Shown here: positions 24,220 through 36,522 of the stretch, piece after piece
Layout of the letters: each line of letters opens with the position of its first letter
How positions within the stretch are numbered: position 1 is the first letter of the stretch
Assembly: GCA_036345935.2 (NCBI GenBank)
Contig: JADWOT020001478.1
Span: forward strand, 62,001-126,000
DNA length: 64,000 nt
Direction: 5' to 3'
Source of the DNA: Taenia hydatigena
Lineage: Eukaryota; Platyhelminthes; Cestoda; Cyclophyllidea; Taeniidae
Position numbers and translations under genes: made by a program
Notes under the pieces: model-generated
What the model saw: only the letters and a program-made list of their open reading frames with translations
Databases searched by the model: none
What the model was told of the DNA's origin: nothing

Positions 24220-24555
24220 TACCAGATTTGATATTATTGAAGCTACGTGCGCAAACGTAGAAGGAGAAGATAGGACAGGGATACAAGAGGGGAGGTGGAG
24301 GGGCTGGTCGCATAGCATACCCCTAATTTCTACGGTATCCATCCGCTTCGGCCTTCTGACTTCTCTGAAATGGCAAGCCAGGAGGTTGGGAGTGATGAGA
24401 AGAGGGCGAGAGAGCCGACAGAAGGGAAGACTGAACGGATGACCGAATGCAAGGAGAAAACGAACCGGGAGGGAGGCACAGACGAATAACTGAATTATAA
24501 AGACGAAAGCTGGAAGCAAGATGGAAAGTAGTAGACGATACAGCACGTAAGGCAG
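24220..24555 (-). repeat. Nested inverted repeat, copy b (left arm)
   Basis: Partner of 21,945-22,262. The open frame is 146 codons (24,193-24,633 minus) with LLLSILLPAFVFIIQLFV as its hydrophobic core and RRPKRMDTVEIRG further on. Similarity continues past the shared frame into a block with AATAT-AT-AAAT. The mirror is 43,283-43,618. Function unknown. Confidence 0.65.
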
Positions 24556-24589
24556 CTTATCACGATTCTGTGCTAACCTTGATGCGTTC

Positions 24590-26100
24590 GTTATTGGCCA
24601 AGCCTTAATTTTTATAATCAGATAAGAAAACAACTGCGAGCACTCACTGAATGGGATAAGCTGCTATGTTTTGATTCTGACTAATCCTGGACCTGAATGG
24701 ACAGATGCATCGCAGCTCTGTATGCTCATGCTATTTGAGCTTTTTTGCCAAAATGGGCTCCTCGAATATAGGTTAGCTCTAAGCGAAAATTTGAATCATT
24801 GTAGATGAAAGCAGGAAAACCGATTACAGTTTTATGCTGTTTCTACCTCACTTTTTGTAATGAAATCATTCCCAATGCATTGCAGCCATTCCTATCTATC
24901 AGACGCTTTGCGATGGAACTGCAATTTACAGGCACGGGAGCAAAATAACGCTTGATACCTAGTTTTACCGAACTCTAGATAGAATGAAAGAGAATACGGC
25001 GCAGTTGGGGTTCGCGTCTTCTTTCCCATTTTAGTCATAGTACACTCTTCGTTTAGCTGCATAACCAAATCGCTATCGCTTTATGGGAGATAAGCATAGA
25101 GTGCATCGCATTGTGGCTGATTTGCTATTGTTTTCCCAACAGCAACCCTGTAACTGTTAAATATCCTAAGTTTTTATTCTGAGCGTAGTCTATAGACATT
25201 AACATTGTATTAACGAGTAAAAAATGATTTTTACTGTGCATTACTGATTAAGATCTTGGGAATAAGTGGTGAAGTCAAATAATCTAGCGAACGACAGTTG
25301 TTTCCTTATGGACAACGACGTGATTAAAATCATTAAAATACAATTCATTCTGACCTGAATTGTATTGAGGCGATGGTAGGGACGGGATTCTGATTCCGGA
25401 ACGTTCGTTGAATAGCCATGCTCAGCAAATTGTGCTCAAATCAAACGAGACACATTTTTGTGGAGTTCAAGGCCCGCACTGCTATTTTTACTAAGTGATT
25501 TCGAGCGGCTCAGAAAAGTTCATGCTATTCTATAAAAGAGTTTCACTTTTGTTAAAATCATGGCATTTTAATGTGACAAAGAGTATACTATATTGCCGAG
25601 GAGAAAAGTGGCTATTGCCAATGACCTTCAAAATGATGAGGAAATAACTTGACTTAAAGACGTCTTCACTTCACAAAAAAAATACAAAGTGCAGTCGATT
25701 GTGCCTTAAAAATCGCACGAGTCATAGGCATTTATTGCGTTTTAAAATGATTCGTGATACATTTTATTTAACAGATGGAATCGAATGATTACGACTTATA
25801 AGCACAATTTAAATAAGAACCTATTACTACTACTATGTATGCTGCCGTATTAAACAATTTTGTAAAATTGATATTGCACTTTATTTATCCGTGTCTTTAA
25901 ATAAAATGCGACAACAACGTCTTTTAGCCATTCATTCCAAGTGTCACCCCTTCTTTTATTCCAGCGATGGATCTCCCATCTTCGCTGCAGGCATGGCTCT
26001 CGTTGCTTATCATCAGACCGTGCTAAATCGCATCCTAGGCACTCATTTGCACAAAGCTTTCCTTGCGGCAAAAAACACAATAATAATACCACATTGCGTG
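24590..26100 (+). repeat. Arm segment with diverged copy at 57.5-59.1 kb
   Basis: Blocks along this 1.5 kb align in order and in the same orientation with 57,480-59,090, at perhaps 65-75 percent with indels. Anchors include AAGCTGCTATG/AGGCTGCTGTG early on, GAACTGCAA in the middle and TAGGCACTCATTT near the end. The mirror in the right arm is 41,738-43,248. No gene is recognised in it. Confidence 0.6.
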
Positions 26101-29100
26101 CATCGCTATGGTTTTTTTATAATGAAGCAAATTCTAGTGTTTTCTTTGATATCTAAGGCATCAATGGCTTATATTTTTTAAAAGGTGCACATATTTGCTT
26201 GAAGTATGCATAAGAAGGCGTTTTCAAAAGTTGATTAAGCTCCAACTAACTTTTCGCTTAAAGGTTTTCCTTTAAAGCAGCTGCCTGCATAAGTAGCATA
26301 CTTATTTTTCAACGACAACCATTTAGCATTCAAAAATTAGCAGCTTCAGACAGCCACCTCCACAATATCATCTAATTCCACAATTGACAAGACTTCCTCT
26401 ACTCTTCAGTTTTAGTAGTATTCGCTGGGGAGAGTTCTGCCTGAATGCAAAGGACATTCCAAATGGGAATTTTTGTCGAAAACGCGTACCGCACTGATCG
26501 AAAGTTCGCTTAATTTTCCCACAGTACGTGTGTGGGAAACACAGTAAAGAGTAGAGAAAGAGTGAAATTCTTGAATTAGTTGTGTGCCAATGTATTGACG
26601 CGTACTTGCATCTGAAGTACCGTGGGATTTTAGACGCGCCCAACCCCACCAGCCTGTAGATGTCCCTGATTGTCTCTCTGCGGTCTGTCGGATTTCGTTT
26701 GGTTGTCTACTCGTCTCTCCGAAAGTAGGATCTCAACCAGTGTCGTAGCACGCAGACAACTTTCTTACGCATAACGATTGCAGTGCTAGTGTGTAAGCAT
26801 GGTTAGGTGAAAGGTGCTCAAGAGCGCCATACACGAAGGTTAAATGCAACATGGACGAATCCGGGGTCACTAAATGGATAAACAAATTATAAAAGGATTT
26901 GTAGACAGATGCGAGAGGGGTTGCGGTGCTAAGCAGACTAAATGGTAACTTAAGAGGATATGGACGGAAGGAGGGTTTGACCCAGAATACATGGAGGGCC
27001 AGTTCGAGTTTGCGTCAATGGTGGGCCAGTAAATTTTGCATAAATTTCACTGGAAAATGAATTGATAGGCGAGCTGATATACCAGTGTGTACACGATATG
27101 GGTAGATTAGGATTGAAGCGATGAAACAACTAGCGGAAAATTAATTTAAGATGTATCTGCTAATGACTTCAAACTGCCTTGGTTAATGAATGGATAAAAT
27201 CAGAAATGAAGTAAGCTTTATTAAATGAACGCGTTCTTTGGCCAAAAGCCGAAGCAAAGCTATTTAAAAATTCATTGAATTTTTTGTGCTCCTGATAGCA
27301 TGTCTTTTGCGCTCATTATGCATGGTGCGGTGATGCAACTGGAGACTTCTGATGCCACAGGCAATCAATGACATCCCAGACGCGATGCACGACATTCACT
27401 GGCAAGTGGGCAACGCTTGTTGTAAAAGATCAAGGTGCACGATCCAAGTGCATCCACGTCCACATTTGTGTCAAAGTCTTTAAACACGGAAAGGTCATTG
27501 ACCACTCATACTGTGTCACCAACACGCAATATCATGCAGTTCACATGCGAGCATTTCTTGCCTCCCTTGGATGGCATGCCATTCGTCTAAGTTGGATTAT
27601 TTTAAATGCTGAGGGGAAGATGACTTTGCGTTTGCCCATTTAAGCATGGTAGAGGGATTTATCGTTTGCGCTGAGAGGAGATGCAGGACCGGCGCAATGG
27701 TTGGGACACCACACAAGTGAGTGAAACAATGGACCTTAAAGATCGCGCATATTTTAAATTAAATCTAACGAATGAACCATTCTTTTATCTCAGCCAGGCA
27801 TTTCGCACTACCATTACTGTTCCCTATCGCACGACCTGGTGAAAAGCAAGTGGTAACTTATTTTTCGTCACTGTAACTGCCGTCTTATAACGTTGGAAAT
27901 GTTTGCGTGTTCATGTGAATGGAATGACGGTGCTCGACTAGGTGACACGCCAAGTTTATGGTAAAATTGCCATTTGAGTTTTTCTACCTGGAGTCCAATC
28001 AAAGGCACTTCAGCAGCGTCAAAGCAAACTGCAGATACTAAAGATCAACTGTCCACGCGACCAGTTTATTTGCCATGTTTACTAACGCTTTGACCACGCA
28101 CTTCGGAGTAATCCCTTCACTCAATCCTCCACTGCACGAAAAAGTCGACACAATCTCCCAGTGACGGCTGTCATTCTTGAGCAAGGAATTTCTCCCGACC
28201 CGTAGTCCACCCACATCTGGTGCATTTACCTGCGAACCTGTCACCTGTGGAACGTCATTGAAGTCCTCCCTATTCTGGTTTGCGTAATCTCTTACGGGTT
28301 TAAATGGCTCTCAGTAATTTAACTATGAGAATTTACTGACTTTTAGATAGAAACAATTTTGGGGACTATTCATTTACTTGAGTGCGAGTAGGGTCACCAA
28401 GACCTTTCGGGATATGCAGCGATCCATAGACTTCTATTTCTGGTCAAAGTTTCCAGCCTTTAACAGTTCGGGATAAAACTCGAGTGAATGAATATTTGAT
28501 GAGGGTTAGGGTTAAATTGTCGCCTTCAATAGCGTATGTATAAGGAATTAGATCACAGTGGAAAATAGTTCTAGTCGCTGGCAGTTGCCCTATGCGTCGC
28601 GGGTAAGTCTTGACGCCACTAATCGAGGAGACAGACAACAAGTCCATTACTCGCGTTGGATAGCATACAGTGCTATGGTTTCCAGTCAACTCAACGGTTG
28701 CGTATAATGCTCAGCTGCCAAGGGTGATGGCACGTTGAACAGCAGCTCATCTATCAGTGATAGCGTTCACCGCAAGGATTCCCACTCACAACATGAGAGC
28801 ACCCATTTCTTCAATCGCTTGAGTGTTGCATGACTCGTGCCCGAGATGAATAAGCAACACGCCTTTGAACAAACCTTTAAACACTTCCACCTTAGAGTCA
28901 GGGCATTTGTGCTTAGACTCGCCTCAATTAGTTCACTGAAAAATGGACTCACTCAGCAGTCTTACACATTATTTCTTGCACACCGGTCATAAAAGCTGCT
29001 GTCCGTATGAACCAATTGACACCCATTTTATCTTTCTTTAGGTGGTTGGGAGTGTAGTTTCTTATTCCTAAGAATCTACTTCAAGGCATTAATGAGTCCA

Positions 29101-29516
29101 CACGAAAGTGTTTTCTTTGTAAAACCAATGAACGGTAGGGTCGAAGGCTACAAAATGAAAACCCTGAAGATATGCCAAACAATATGGTGCAGCCTTCCAG
29201 CACTAAACAATAAATAACTTGCAGCCTACTTTCCAATTAATCCGTGTTCGTTTCCTCATTTTGCCAAACGTACATCACTAAGGCAAACGCGGTTGTGCAT
29301 CAATGAGAATGAATCGAAATGACGAAAGCTGCATTTGTCACAATAAATAGTTTGCAGAGGTTAGTCCCCTGACTAATAAATAGAGATGCACGACTGTCGA
29401 CCCGACCATTCTCTGCACTAGTGAATCGTAAAATAAGAAAAATAGCGCTTTTGACAAACACAAGTCTTGAGCTATAGTATTCGAGGTGGGCACATTAGTC
29501 GACAGTTTGGACAGAC
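26101..29516. other. Arm segment downstream of FN3 gene, no recognised gene (mirror 38,322-41,737)
   Basis: Contains the 3' flank of the FN3 gene. A 157-codon frame is open only in the right arm (40,953-41,426), because the left arm has a stop at the matching tryptophan. A 91-codon frame at 27,368-27,643 plus is the same in both arms and unrecognised. A 68-codon frame at 28,038-28,244 minus begins after an acceptor-like TTCCACAG but matches no family I know. No canonical AATAAA follows the FN3 stop within 1 kb. Confidence 0.4.
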
Positions 29517-31315
29517 TTACAATAAGGGTGACGGCAACATAAGGATCATTGAGGTAAATGTAGTCCAATAGATCGTGGTGGTTGCAACTGATGTGGCAGA
29601 ACCTCCTGAAGTTGTCTTCACAGGGTTTGTAACGTGTGAAGTGCCATTCGTCGTAGTTGCGGCTTCACTCCCCCCTTGTATCCGAAACAATAAATCTCGT
29701 GAATTACATATTTAATTGCCCAAATGTCAACTAATTACTAACTGTAAATGGAAGGGTAATTGGACCTGCCTTATTAAGGACAACTATCTCACTCTCTGCA
29801 GTCGAGTTATCATGGCAGAATGAAACAAGTTTAGATGCATTTTGGTTCCTAATAAACGTAATCATTTTTGTGGTCCAGCATTCCATAAAAGGAGTAAAAA
29901 GAACTCACCTTCCTTCAAAGGTGGTGTATTTGCCCTTACTGCTTCGCTATAACTACCGACTTCCTCACCCATCACTGAACCTTTCTGCCGAATGAGTGCA
30001 GCAACAGCGGCAGAAACTGCTTGCCCCGGCCTTAAGTCTCCGAAGACATAGTAATTATTTGAGGCGTAAATGGATTTAGAAGGTCCATTGTCGAGACGGA
30101 GATCGACAAGATAACCAGTAATGGTACCGTTGGGTCTAAGCGGCTTATCCCACGTCATGTTCACCGTATTTGAGTCGATTACTATAAGCTGCACGTTTCG
30201 GGGAGCATCCTGACCTGCACAAACAACAAGGACGACGATTAGCCACTATCGTACCTCATTGCATTCCCACGTGCATTCAATGAATAAGGGGTGTGTGCAA
30301 AATTGTCGAGCATCAGGGCAAATGGAGAAATGTATAGATTAATTCAGAATAATAAGGTACTGCGCGCCATGCTTCGGGTGCCGGCAGGGCAGCCAATGAG
30401 TTAGAAGTGTCGGGCATGACGATCCCACAGCACGACATTCCGCATTACACATGCTGCACAATCCACAATTGCAAGCCTGATCAAGACCTCGAAACTACCG
30501 ACTTATCATTCAACGCTTATGAAATTACGCATCGAACCAGACACAGCACTATGGAACTCAACAGAAGTTTAGCCTTGCGACTGAATTTCACAAGCCCATG
30601 ACAATAGACGGGAAGTGCAAGCTATAAAATACAAGCATTTACAACGAAGTTATTTTATCTTTATTGATTCCGTTGTCGCAGAGGACTTTAGTATAAGTAG
30701 AGGCGAAAGCGCGTGTGCCCGTGGATTGACAGTAAAGTAGAACCAGCTGGATCCCAAATGCCTTCCGCTACACTTATGAACCCTCTCCTTCTCCGCATAT
30801 TACTAAAGGCAACAAATTTCGTTTTTTCAACCCTACCCAAAACAATAAATGTTGGTGCAATTTGCACTAAGTCACTCAAGTCAAACAACGACGTGCATGG
30901 GTTTCTTTCACAAAACTTAATTCACTCAACCATGTGTCAATTAGGTAAAAACGCTAAGGCGCAATGAAGCTGGACAAAGTCATACTTATCGAACGGTGGA
31001 TGCAAGTTCAAATAAAATTTAACAATAAATAGGAAAAGTGGGAAGCGAGGTGAGCAGTAGCTGTAATACAAAGGGAACGGACGTGTCTGCTCAGCTGTAC
31101 CAAATCGATTTGACTGAGATGTGATGTGATACGAAGATCCTACACGCCCTTCGTCCTTGCTATATTTACTAATCTAGCAAATATTCTCCTTTGTAAATAT
31201 TTAGAGCATATGCAAATTAGAGTAAGGCATAAAAGGGTGACCTACGGGTTGGCGCTGCAAACGCTCCATGCAAGACGGAAGGTACCAGCAAGATAAGGCT
31301 GATCAGGAGCAACAT
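29517..31315 (-). CDS. Secreted FN3-domain surface protein, EG95-like layout (left arm)
   Basis: A three-exon gene on the minus strand: exon 1 at 31,246-31,315, exon 2 at 29,909-30,214, exon 3 at 29,517-29,674. Joined, it encodes the same 177 residues as the right-arm gene, and all three exons are base-for-base identical between the arms as far as I could compare. Residues 1-20 form a signal peptide, residues about 26-122 one fibronectin III domain with the core Trp-45 and a GTITGYLV strand, residues 126-158 a Ser/Thr-rich stalk, and the last 18 residues a hydrophobic tail. The product is probably a secreted or lipid-anchored surface protein. The layout matches cestode oncosphere antigens, but that assignment rests on architecture, not on a database match. 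The gene reads toward the outer part of the arm, away from the spacer. Confidence 0.75.
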
Positions 31316-31351
31316 CACTCCTCAAGAGATAACTCAAATTCACACATCACA

Positions 31352-31383
31352 CACGTGTGCTTATAACTGTGTTGTAAGCCAAT
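31352..31383 (-). promoter_or_regulatory. Core promoter of left-arm FN3 gene
   Basis: Mirror of 36,455-36,486: TATAAG at 31,360-31,365, E-box at 31,352-31,357 and CCAAT at 31,379-31,383, all read toward the ATG at 31,315. It is identical to the right arm, so both genes should be driven in the same way. Confidence 0.5.
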
Positions 31384-32184
31384 AAAATGGCCCTCTCTTA
31401 CCTCGCGAAGCAGTCTGCGCATTTGCACGCACACCAGGAAATCATTGATCATTGAATCGTTTGGGCCAACGTGCTGGTTAGTCTGGTGAGGATGCCTGCC
31501 TTATCAGTACTATAGCATTCACCCTCAACTGTGTGACGAGATAAAATATTGTGAGTGGGTTATTCGCGCAGATTCACGAGAAAACTAACACGAGCACTAG
31601 AACCGCAAAAGGATATGGGTTAGCAATAACAAAGTCAGTGGCTGTAGACCTGTCGATTTCAGTGATTGTGGAAATGAACGCCGAATCTTTGGGTTGAGCG
31701 TTGCAGATTTGGTGACAGATCCACTCCACAAACACTTCTTCCACTTTCATTCGATTTGAGATATGCTGTCATAATGCATTATGCTCTATACATCAAAAAG
31801 CACTTGGTAGTACATAGTGGCTATGGTCGAACTAGTGATATGGCCACAATGGCTGTGAGCCTGTGGCCAGTAGGCACTGGTCTGGGCTTACTTCCAATCC
31901 ACAATATCTAATGGACCAATCTGCACTTCAAACAACTGCAGCCGTTGCTTGAAATGTGCTATGGTGACAAGTAGAGTAAAACATTTGTCTAAAGAACAGG
32001 CTAATTATGCACATCAGCGATGGCAGCAATGGCGTTTTCAATGAGCTGAGGTATGAAATCGACTTGAACGGAGGGTCGCTCTTTGCCATCGGTTGTAGAC
32101 TCTCCATTTGACGGTGCGCTGCAGTTCTACGTGCACAAACCAATGAGTGATCAAATGACTCAGCATCCAGCAAGGGCATATATT

Positions 32185-32893
32185 CATTCAGCTACAAGGT
32201 GTCATCCTGTTGTCACTGCGCTCTGAAGGGCCATATTCCTTACTGGATGAAAATCATACCTACAGAATCACTTCGATGGCATGAAAACCTCACGCGACGA
32301 CATTTCATTCTCAACAGACCACGCTTTAATAAAATAAAAGGACTCGCATAGTAATCTGACCCTTCCCTTGACTAGCTGTTTGGTTGCATGGGCAAATTTT
32401 ATCTCTTGAGGCCGTACTCTTGCATTGAGATATGGCCTTTGAGCCGTGCTGATGGCCACTAAGGCCTTCTGCAATCCGTTTTCTCGTAAAGATTCAGTTT
32501 GTTGCAGTGTCAACAATGACCCACGTCACTACATTTATGAGGTTTTAAGGAAACCTGTTCGACTCTTCATATTTAATGAGTTTGCCGATGGCTAACAATG
32601 AAGTAATCTCGCACAAGTTAGCAGTACGAGTAGACGGCAATTCTACCCCATGCGAGTAGGCGAAGAATGCAAATCTCAAGTCAGCAGCTAACCCTGTATC
32701 TAGCCTAAGGCAAAGGCGAAGCAAAAAGATGAAAGTATGCGATAGATAATACAAGTCAATATGAAGGCGCAGAGGTCATCAGGTGGGTGTTGAGACTGAG
32801 CCAACGTAAACTTGTGCACCATCGGCTGATGTGTGAGCGCATGCGCATTAACCATGTGATCTGTGGGCGGACCACCGCCTTGGGTATGCTTGA
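32185..32893 (-). repeat. Segment B copy (left arm)
   Basis: Mirror of 34,945-35,653 and hence a diverged inverted relative of the spacer copy at 33,345-34,073. It lies upstream of the left FN3 gene. Confidence 0.7.
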
Positions 32894-33175
32894 CCGTCTC
32901 CCCCTGACTTTTCGTTTGGGGACGTGCAACGCCAGAATATCCATTTTATTTTCAAAGCTAATGGCTGAGCGTAAGACATCTGACAGCTAAAATTAACACA
33001 TTAGTCCATAAAGTTTGTCATCTTGAATTATATCAAGAAGAGTCTCATTTAAGATGGCTTTGCTAAGCCGTTGTCAGGACTTTGTTTTGCTCACTTTTCT
33101 CACTCATTATTTTCTTCGCAAAGCACAGTGGGTTCGTATTAGTTATAAAGTGAGACATCAGGTGTGACATACGAA

Positions 33176-34662
33176 ATATCATTTTCCATAATAATTAAAA
33201 GAGAATTTTGAAATTTTATAACGTTATTTCCAATGGTCATCATTATATATAATCTTCTTCCATTTGGGCGCGCCTTTGGTAATAATATTGTAAACAAAAC
33301 AATCTTCTGCCATTGCTTGCCTCCACATGCAAAATTTACACAGAAACAATCAAGCGCATGCAAGAAGATGGTCCACCTACAGGTCACATGGCTTGTGTGC
33401 ATGCACCCACGCGTCAGCCGATGGCGCACGAGTCCACGTGGCCTCAATCACACGCTCACCTGATGACCTCTATACCTTCACATTAGTCCTCACTATCCAT
33501 CTTACTTTTATACACTCTTCGTTTCTCCTGAATTGTAAGGTACATGAAGAGTTAGCTGCTGACTTGAGCTTTACATTCATCGCCGATTCGCGTTAGGTAG
33601 GATTCCTATCTACTCTTATCATTGACTTGTGCGCAAATTAATTCAATTTTGGTTATCAGCATGCGCATCAAACATGGCGATCATGCACGTTTGCAAAAAA
33701 AATCCTACAGACGTAGTGACATGAGTCTTCGTTGATTACACAATGAACTGGGGTTTTATGAAAGTACAGGCTGCTCAGTGTTGTAAAGATGGACTTAAAG
33801 GACATCAGCATGGCCCAGGGGGCATGCTTCAATGCAAGATTACAGCTTCAAGAGACTAAATTTTTTCCGTGAAACTAAACAGATAGTCAAAGGAAGAGTT
33901 AGATTACTACGCAGGTCCTTTTGTTCTATTAAAGGATAGTCTGTTGAGAATAAAACATTGGCGCATGAGGCTTTCATGCCATCAAAGTGACTCTGTAGGC
34001 GTGAAGTTCCACCCAGTAAAGAATATGCCGCCTCGTAGCTAGGTAAGAGCAAAACGACAATTTGTAGCTGAATGCTAATTTATTTCCGACCATAGCGACC
34101 GATAATTTATTTCATCGTTCAACACTGTGCACACATAGAAATTGCATAGGCCATTGAATTGAGGCTCGAGTCAATCATATAAATTGGTTCACTTTCAAGT
34201 AAAATTGAGTGGGTTGATCTCAAGCGTAATCGGAGGCTAGACCTTACCAAGTGGATTTGCATTCCGCTGTACGTTAGCCAAAGAAGCTTTGAGATTCCAC
34301 TTTAGAATTTCAATGATGATTAGCTGGCTATTAATGGAACTGGATAAACGCTTTCAAAAATGGAATCATTTATTAAATAGCGTTTTGCGGCGTTTGTTTA
34401 AAGAATTGGCAAGTAATTCCGATGACTTACTGCCACTTGAAGTGGTTGAGAATTCGAAATAAGTCGCTTGCACGCATAAATGTGCGTTCCTTCAACCGTG
34501 TAGCCCACCATCGTGGTTTTAACTGTCCTTCTCCCTCATAAAATCCCAATGGTACACGCTGTTGGACAAGCTTGAAAAATGCAAGTTGAACTTATCAGAT
34601 CTATAAGCTAAAGTCAACCCTATGTCGCCGACGAAACCGGAGCCTTACCGAAAAAATGATGG
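33176..34662. other. Asymmetric palindrome spacer
   Basis: The 1,487-bp spacer is not self-complementary. From left to right it holds about 165 bases of AT-rich single-copy DNA, then a diverged direct copy (B) of a segment present in the arms, then most of segment A, which runs straight into the right arm. A true spacer with its own sequence argues against a simple read-through hairpin artefact. Confidence 0.85.
33345..34073 (+). repeat. Segment B copy (spacer)
   Basis: About 730 bases that match 34,945-35,653 in direct orientation. Shared anchors include CACATGG followed by GCATGC, CACCTGATGACCTCT, GTTAGCTGCTGACTTGAG, CAGATTACTA/TAGATTACTA and the shared end TTGTAGCTGAATG. Many substitutions show that it is much older than the arms. 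It is missing from the third copy at 62.9 kb. Confidence 0.75.
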
Positions 34663-34957
34663 TTCGTATGTCACACCTGATGTCTCACTTTATAACTAAT
34701 ACGAACCCACTGTGCTTTGCGAAGAAAATAATGAGTGAGAAAAGTGAGCAAAACAAAGTCCTGACAACGGCTTAGCAAAGCCATCTTAAATGAGACTCTT
34801 CTTGATATAATTCAAGATGACAAACTTTATGGACTAATGTGTTAATTTTAGCTGTCAGATGTCTTACGCTCAGCCATTAGCTTTGAAAATAAAATGGATA
34901 TTCTGGCGTTGCACGTCCCCAAACGAAAAGTCAGGGGGAGACGGTCAAGCATACCCA
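34100..34957 (+). repeat. Segment A, spanning spacer and right arm
   Basis: Matches 61,860-62,930 in direct orientation at about 88 percent over a 185-base sample (about 22 differences). Relative to the third copy it has lost about 240 bases near 34,630-34,650. The palindrome's inner edge (34,663) falls about 20 bases to the right of that gap. Confidence 0.8.
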
Positions 34958-35653
34958 AGGCGGTGGTCCGCCCACAGATCACATGGTTAATGCGCATGCG
35001 CTCACACATCAGCCGATGGTGCACAAGTTTACGTTGGCTCAGTCTCAACACCCACCTGATGACCTCTGCGCCTTCATATTGACTTGTATTATCTATCGCA
35101 TACTTTCATCTTTTTGCTTCGCCTTTGCCTTAGGCTAGATACAGGGTTAGCTGCTGACTTGAGATTTGCATTCTTCGCCTACTCGCATGGGGTAGAATTG
35201 CCGTCTACTCGTACTGCTAACTTGTGCGAGATTACTTCATTGTTAGCCATCGGCAAACTCATTAAATATGAAGAGTCGAACAGGTTTCCTTAAAACCTCA
35301 TAAATGTAGTGACGTGGGTCATTGTTGACACTGCAACAAACTGAATCTTTACGAGAAAACGGATTGCAGAAGGCCTTAGTGGCCATCAGCACGGCTCAAA
35401 GGCCATATCTCAATGCAAGAGTACGGCCTCAAGAGATAAAATTTGCCCATGCAACCAAACAGCTAGTCAAGGGAAGGGTCAGATTACTATGCGAGTCCTT
35501 TTATTTTATTAAAGCGTGGTCTGTTGAGAATGAAATGTCGTCGCGTGAGGTTTTCATGCCATCGAAGTGATTCTGTAGGTATGATTTTCATCCAGTAAGG
35601 AATATGGCCCTTCAGAGCGCAGTGACAACAGGATGACACCTTGTAGCTGAATG
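34945..35653 (+). repeat. Segment B copy (right arm)
   Basis: Direct partner of the spacer copy, so that B and B' flank segment A as direct repeats. In the third copy at 62.9 kb the sequence jumps from the end of A straight to the position equivalent to 35,842, which leaves B' out. Confidence 0.75.
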
Positions 35654-36454
35654 AATATATGCCCTTGCTGGATGCTGAGTCATTTGATCACTCATTGGTT
35701 TGTGCACGTAGAACTGCAGCGCACCGTCAAATGGAGAGTCTACAACCGATGGCAAAGAGCGACCCTCCGTTCAAGTCGATTTCATACCTCAGCTCATTGA
35801 AAACGCCATTGCTGCCATCGCTGATGTGCATAATTAGCCTGTTCTTTAGACAAATGTTTTACTCTACTTGTCACCATAGCACATTTCAAGCAACGGCTGC
35901 AGTTGTTTGAAGTGCAGATTGGTCCATTAGATATTGTGGATTGGAAGTAAGCCCAGACCAGTGCCTACTGGCCACAGGCTCACAGCCATTGTGGCCATAT
36001 CACTAGTTCGACCATAGCCACTATGTACTACCAAGTGCTTTTTGATGTATAGAGCATAATGCATTATGACAGCATATCTCAAATCGAATGAAAGTGGAAG
36101 AAGTGTTTGTGGAGTGGATCTGTCACCAAATCTGCAACGCTCAACCCAAAGATTCGGCGTTCATTTCCACAATCACTGAAATCGACAGGTCTACAGCCAC
36201 TGACTTTGTTATTGCTAACCCATATCCTTTTGCGGTTCTAGTGCTCGTGTTAGTTTTCTCGTGAATCTGCGCGAATAACCCACTCACAATATTTTATCTC
36301 GTCACACAGTTGAGGGTGAATGCTATAGTACTGATAAGGCAGGCATCCTCACCAGACTAACCAGCACGTTGGCCCAAACGATTCAATGATCAATGATTTC
36401 CTGGTGTGCGTGCAAATGCGCAGACTGCTTCGCGAGGTAAGAGAGGGCCATTTT

Positions 36455-36486
36455 ATTGGCTTACAACACAGTTATAAGCACACGTG
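36455..36486 (+). promoter_or_regulatory. Core promoter of right-arm FN3 gene
   Basis: TATAAG at 36,473-36,478 lies 50 bases before the start codon. An ATTGG (reverse CCAAT) sits upstream at 36,455-36,459 and an E-box CACGTG at 36,481-36,486. The 170 bases around these are about 93 percent identical to the third gene copy, more than the upstream segment A (about 88 percent), which suggests functional constraint. Confidence 0.5.
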
Positions 36487-36522
36487 TGTGATGTGTGAAT
36501 TTGAGTTATCTCTTGAGGAGTG

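Larger units (their letters stand above)
13950..33175 (+). repeat. Left arm of 19.2-kb inverted repeat (palindrome)
   Basis: The arm is the reverse complement of 34,663-53,888. Paired coordinates sum to 67,838 nearly everywhere, and to 67,837 between about 15.7 and 16.95 kb because of two one-base indels. Homology fades outside 13,950 (exact match resumes at 13,964) and stops at 33,175 inside. Scattered substitutions are seen across 13.95-29.35 kb, and none was found from 29,355 to 33,175. The arm carries an FN3 gene, two Gypsy relics, one LTR-like element and one nested inverted repeat. Confidence 0.97.

Noticed and set aside
29338..29568. 76-codon minus-strand frame (mirror 38,270-38,500) differing by one residue between arms
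   Set aside because: It overlaps exon 3 of the FN3 gene in another frame and is a shadow of it.
30407..30967. Several 64-84 codon frames within intron 1 of the FN3 gene
   Set aside because: They lie in intron 1 or antisense to it, lack domains and are identical in both arms only because the whole tract is.
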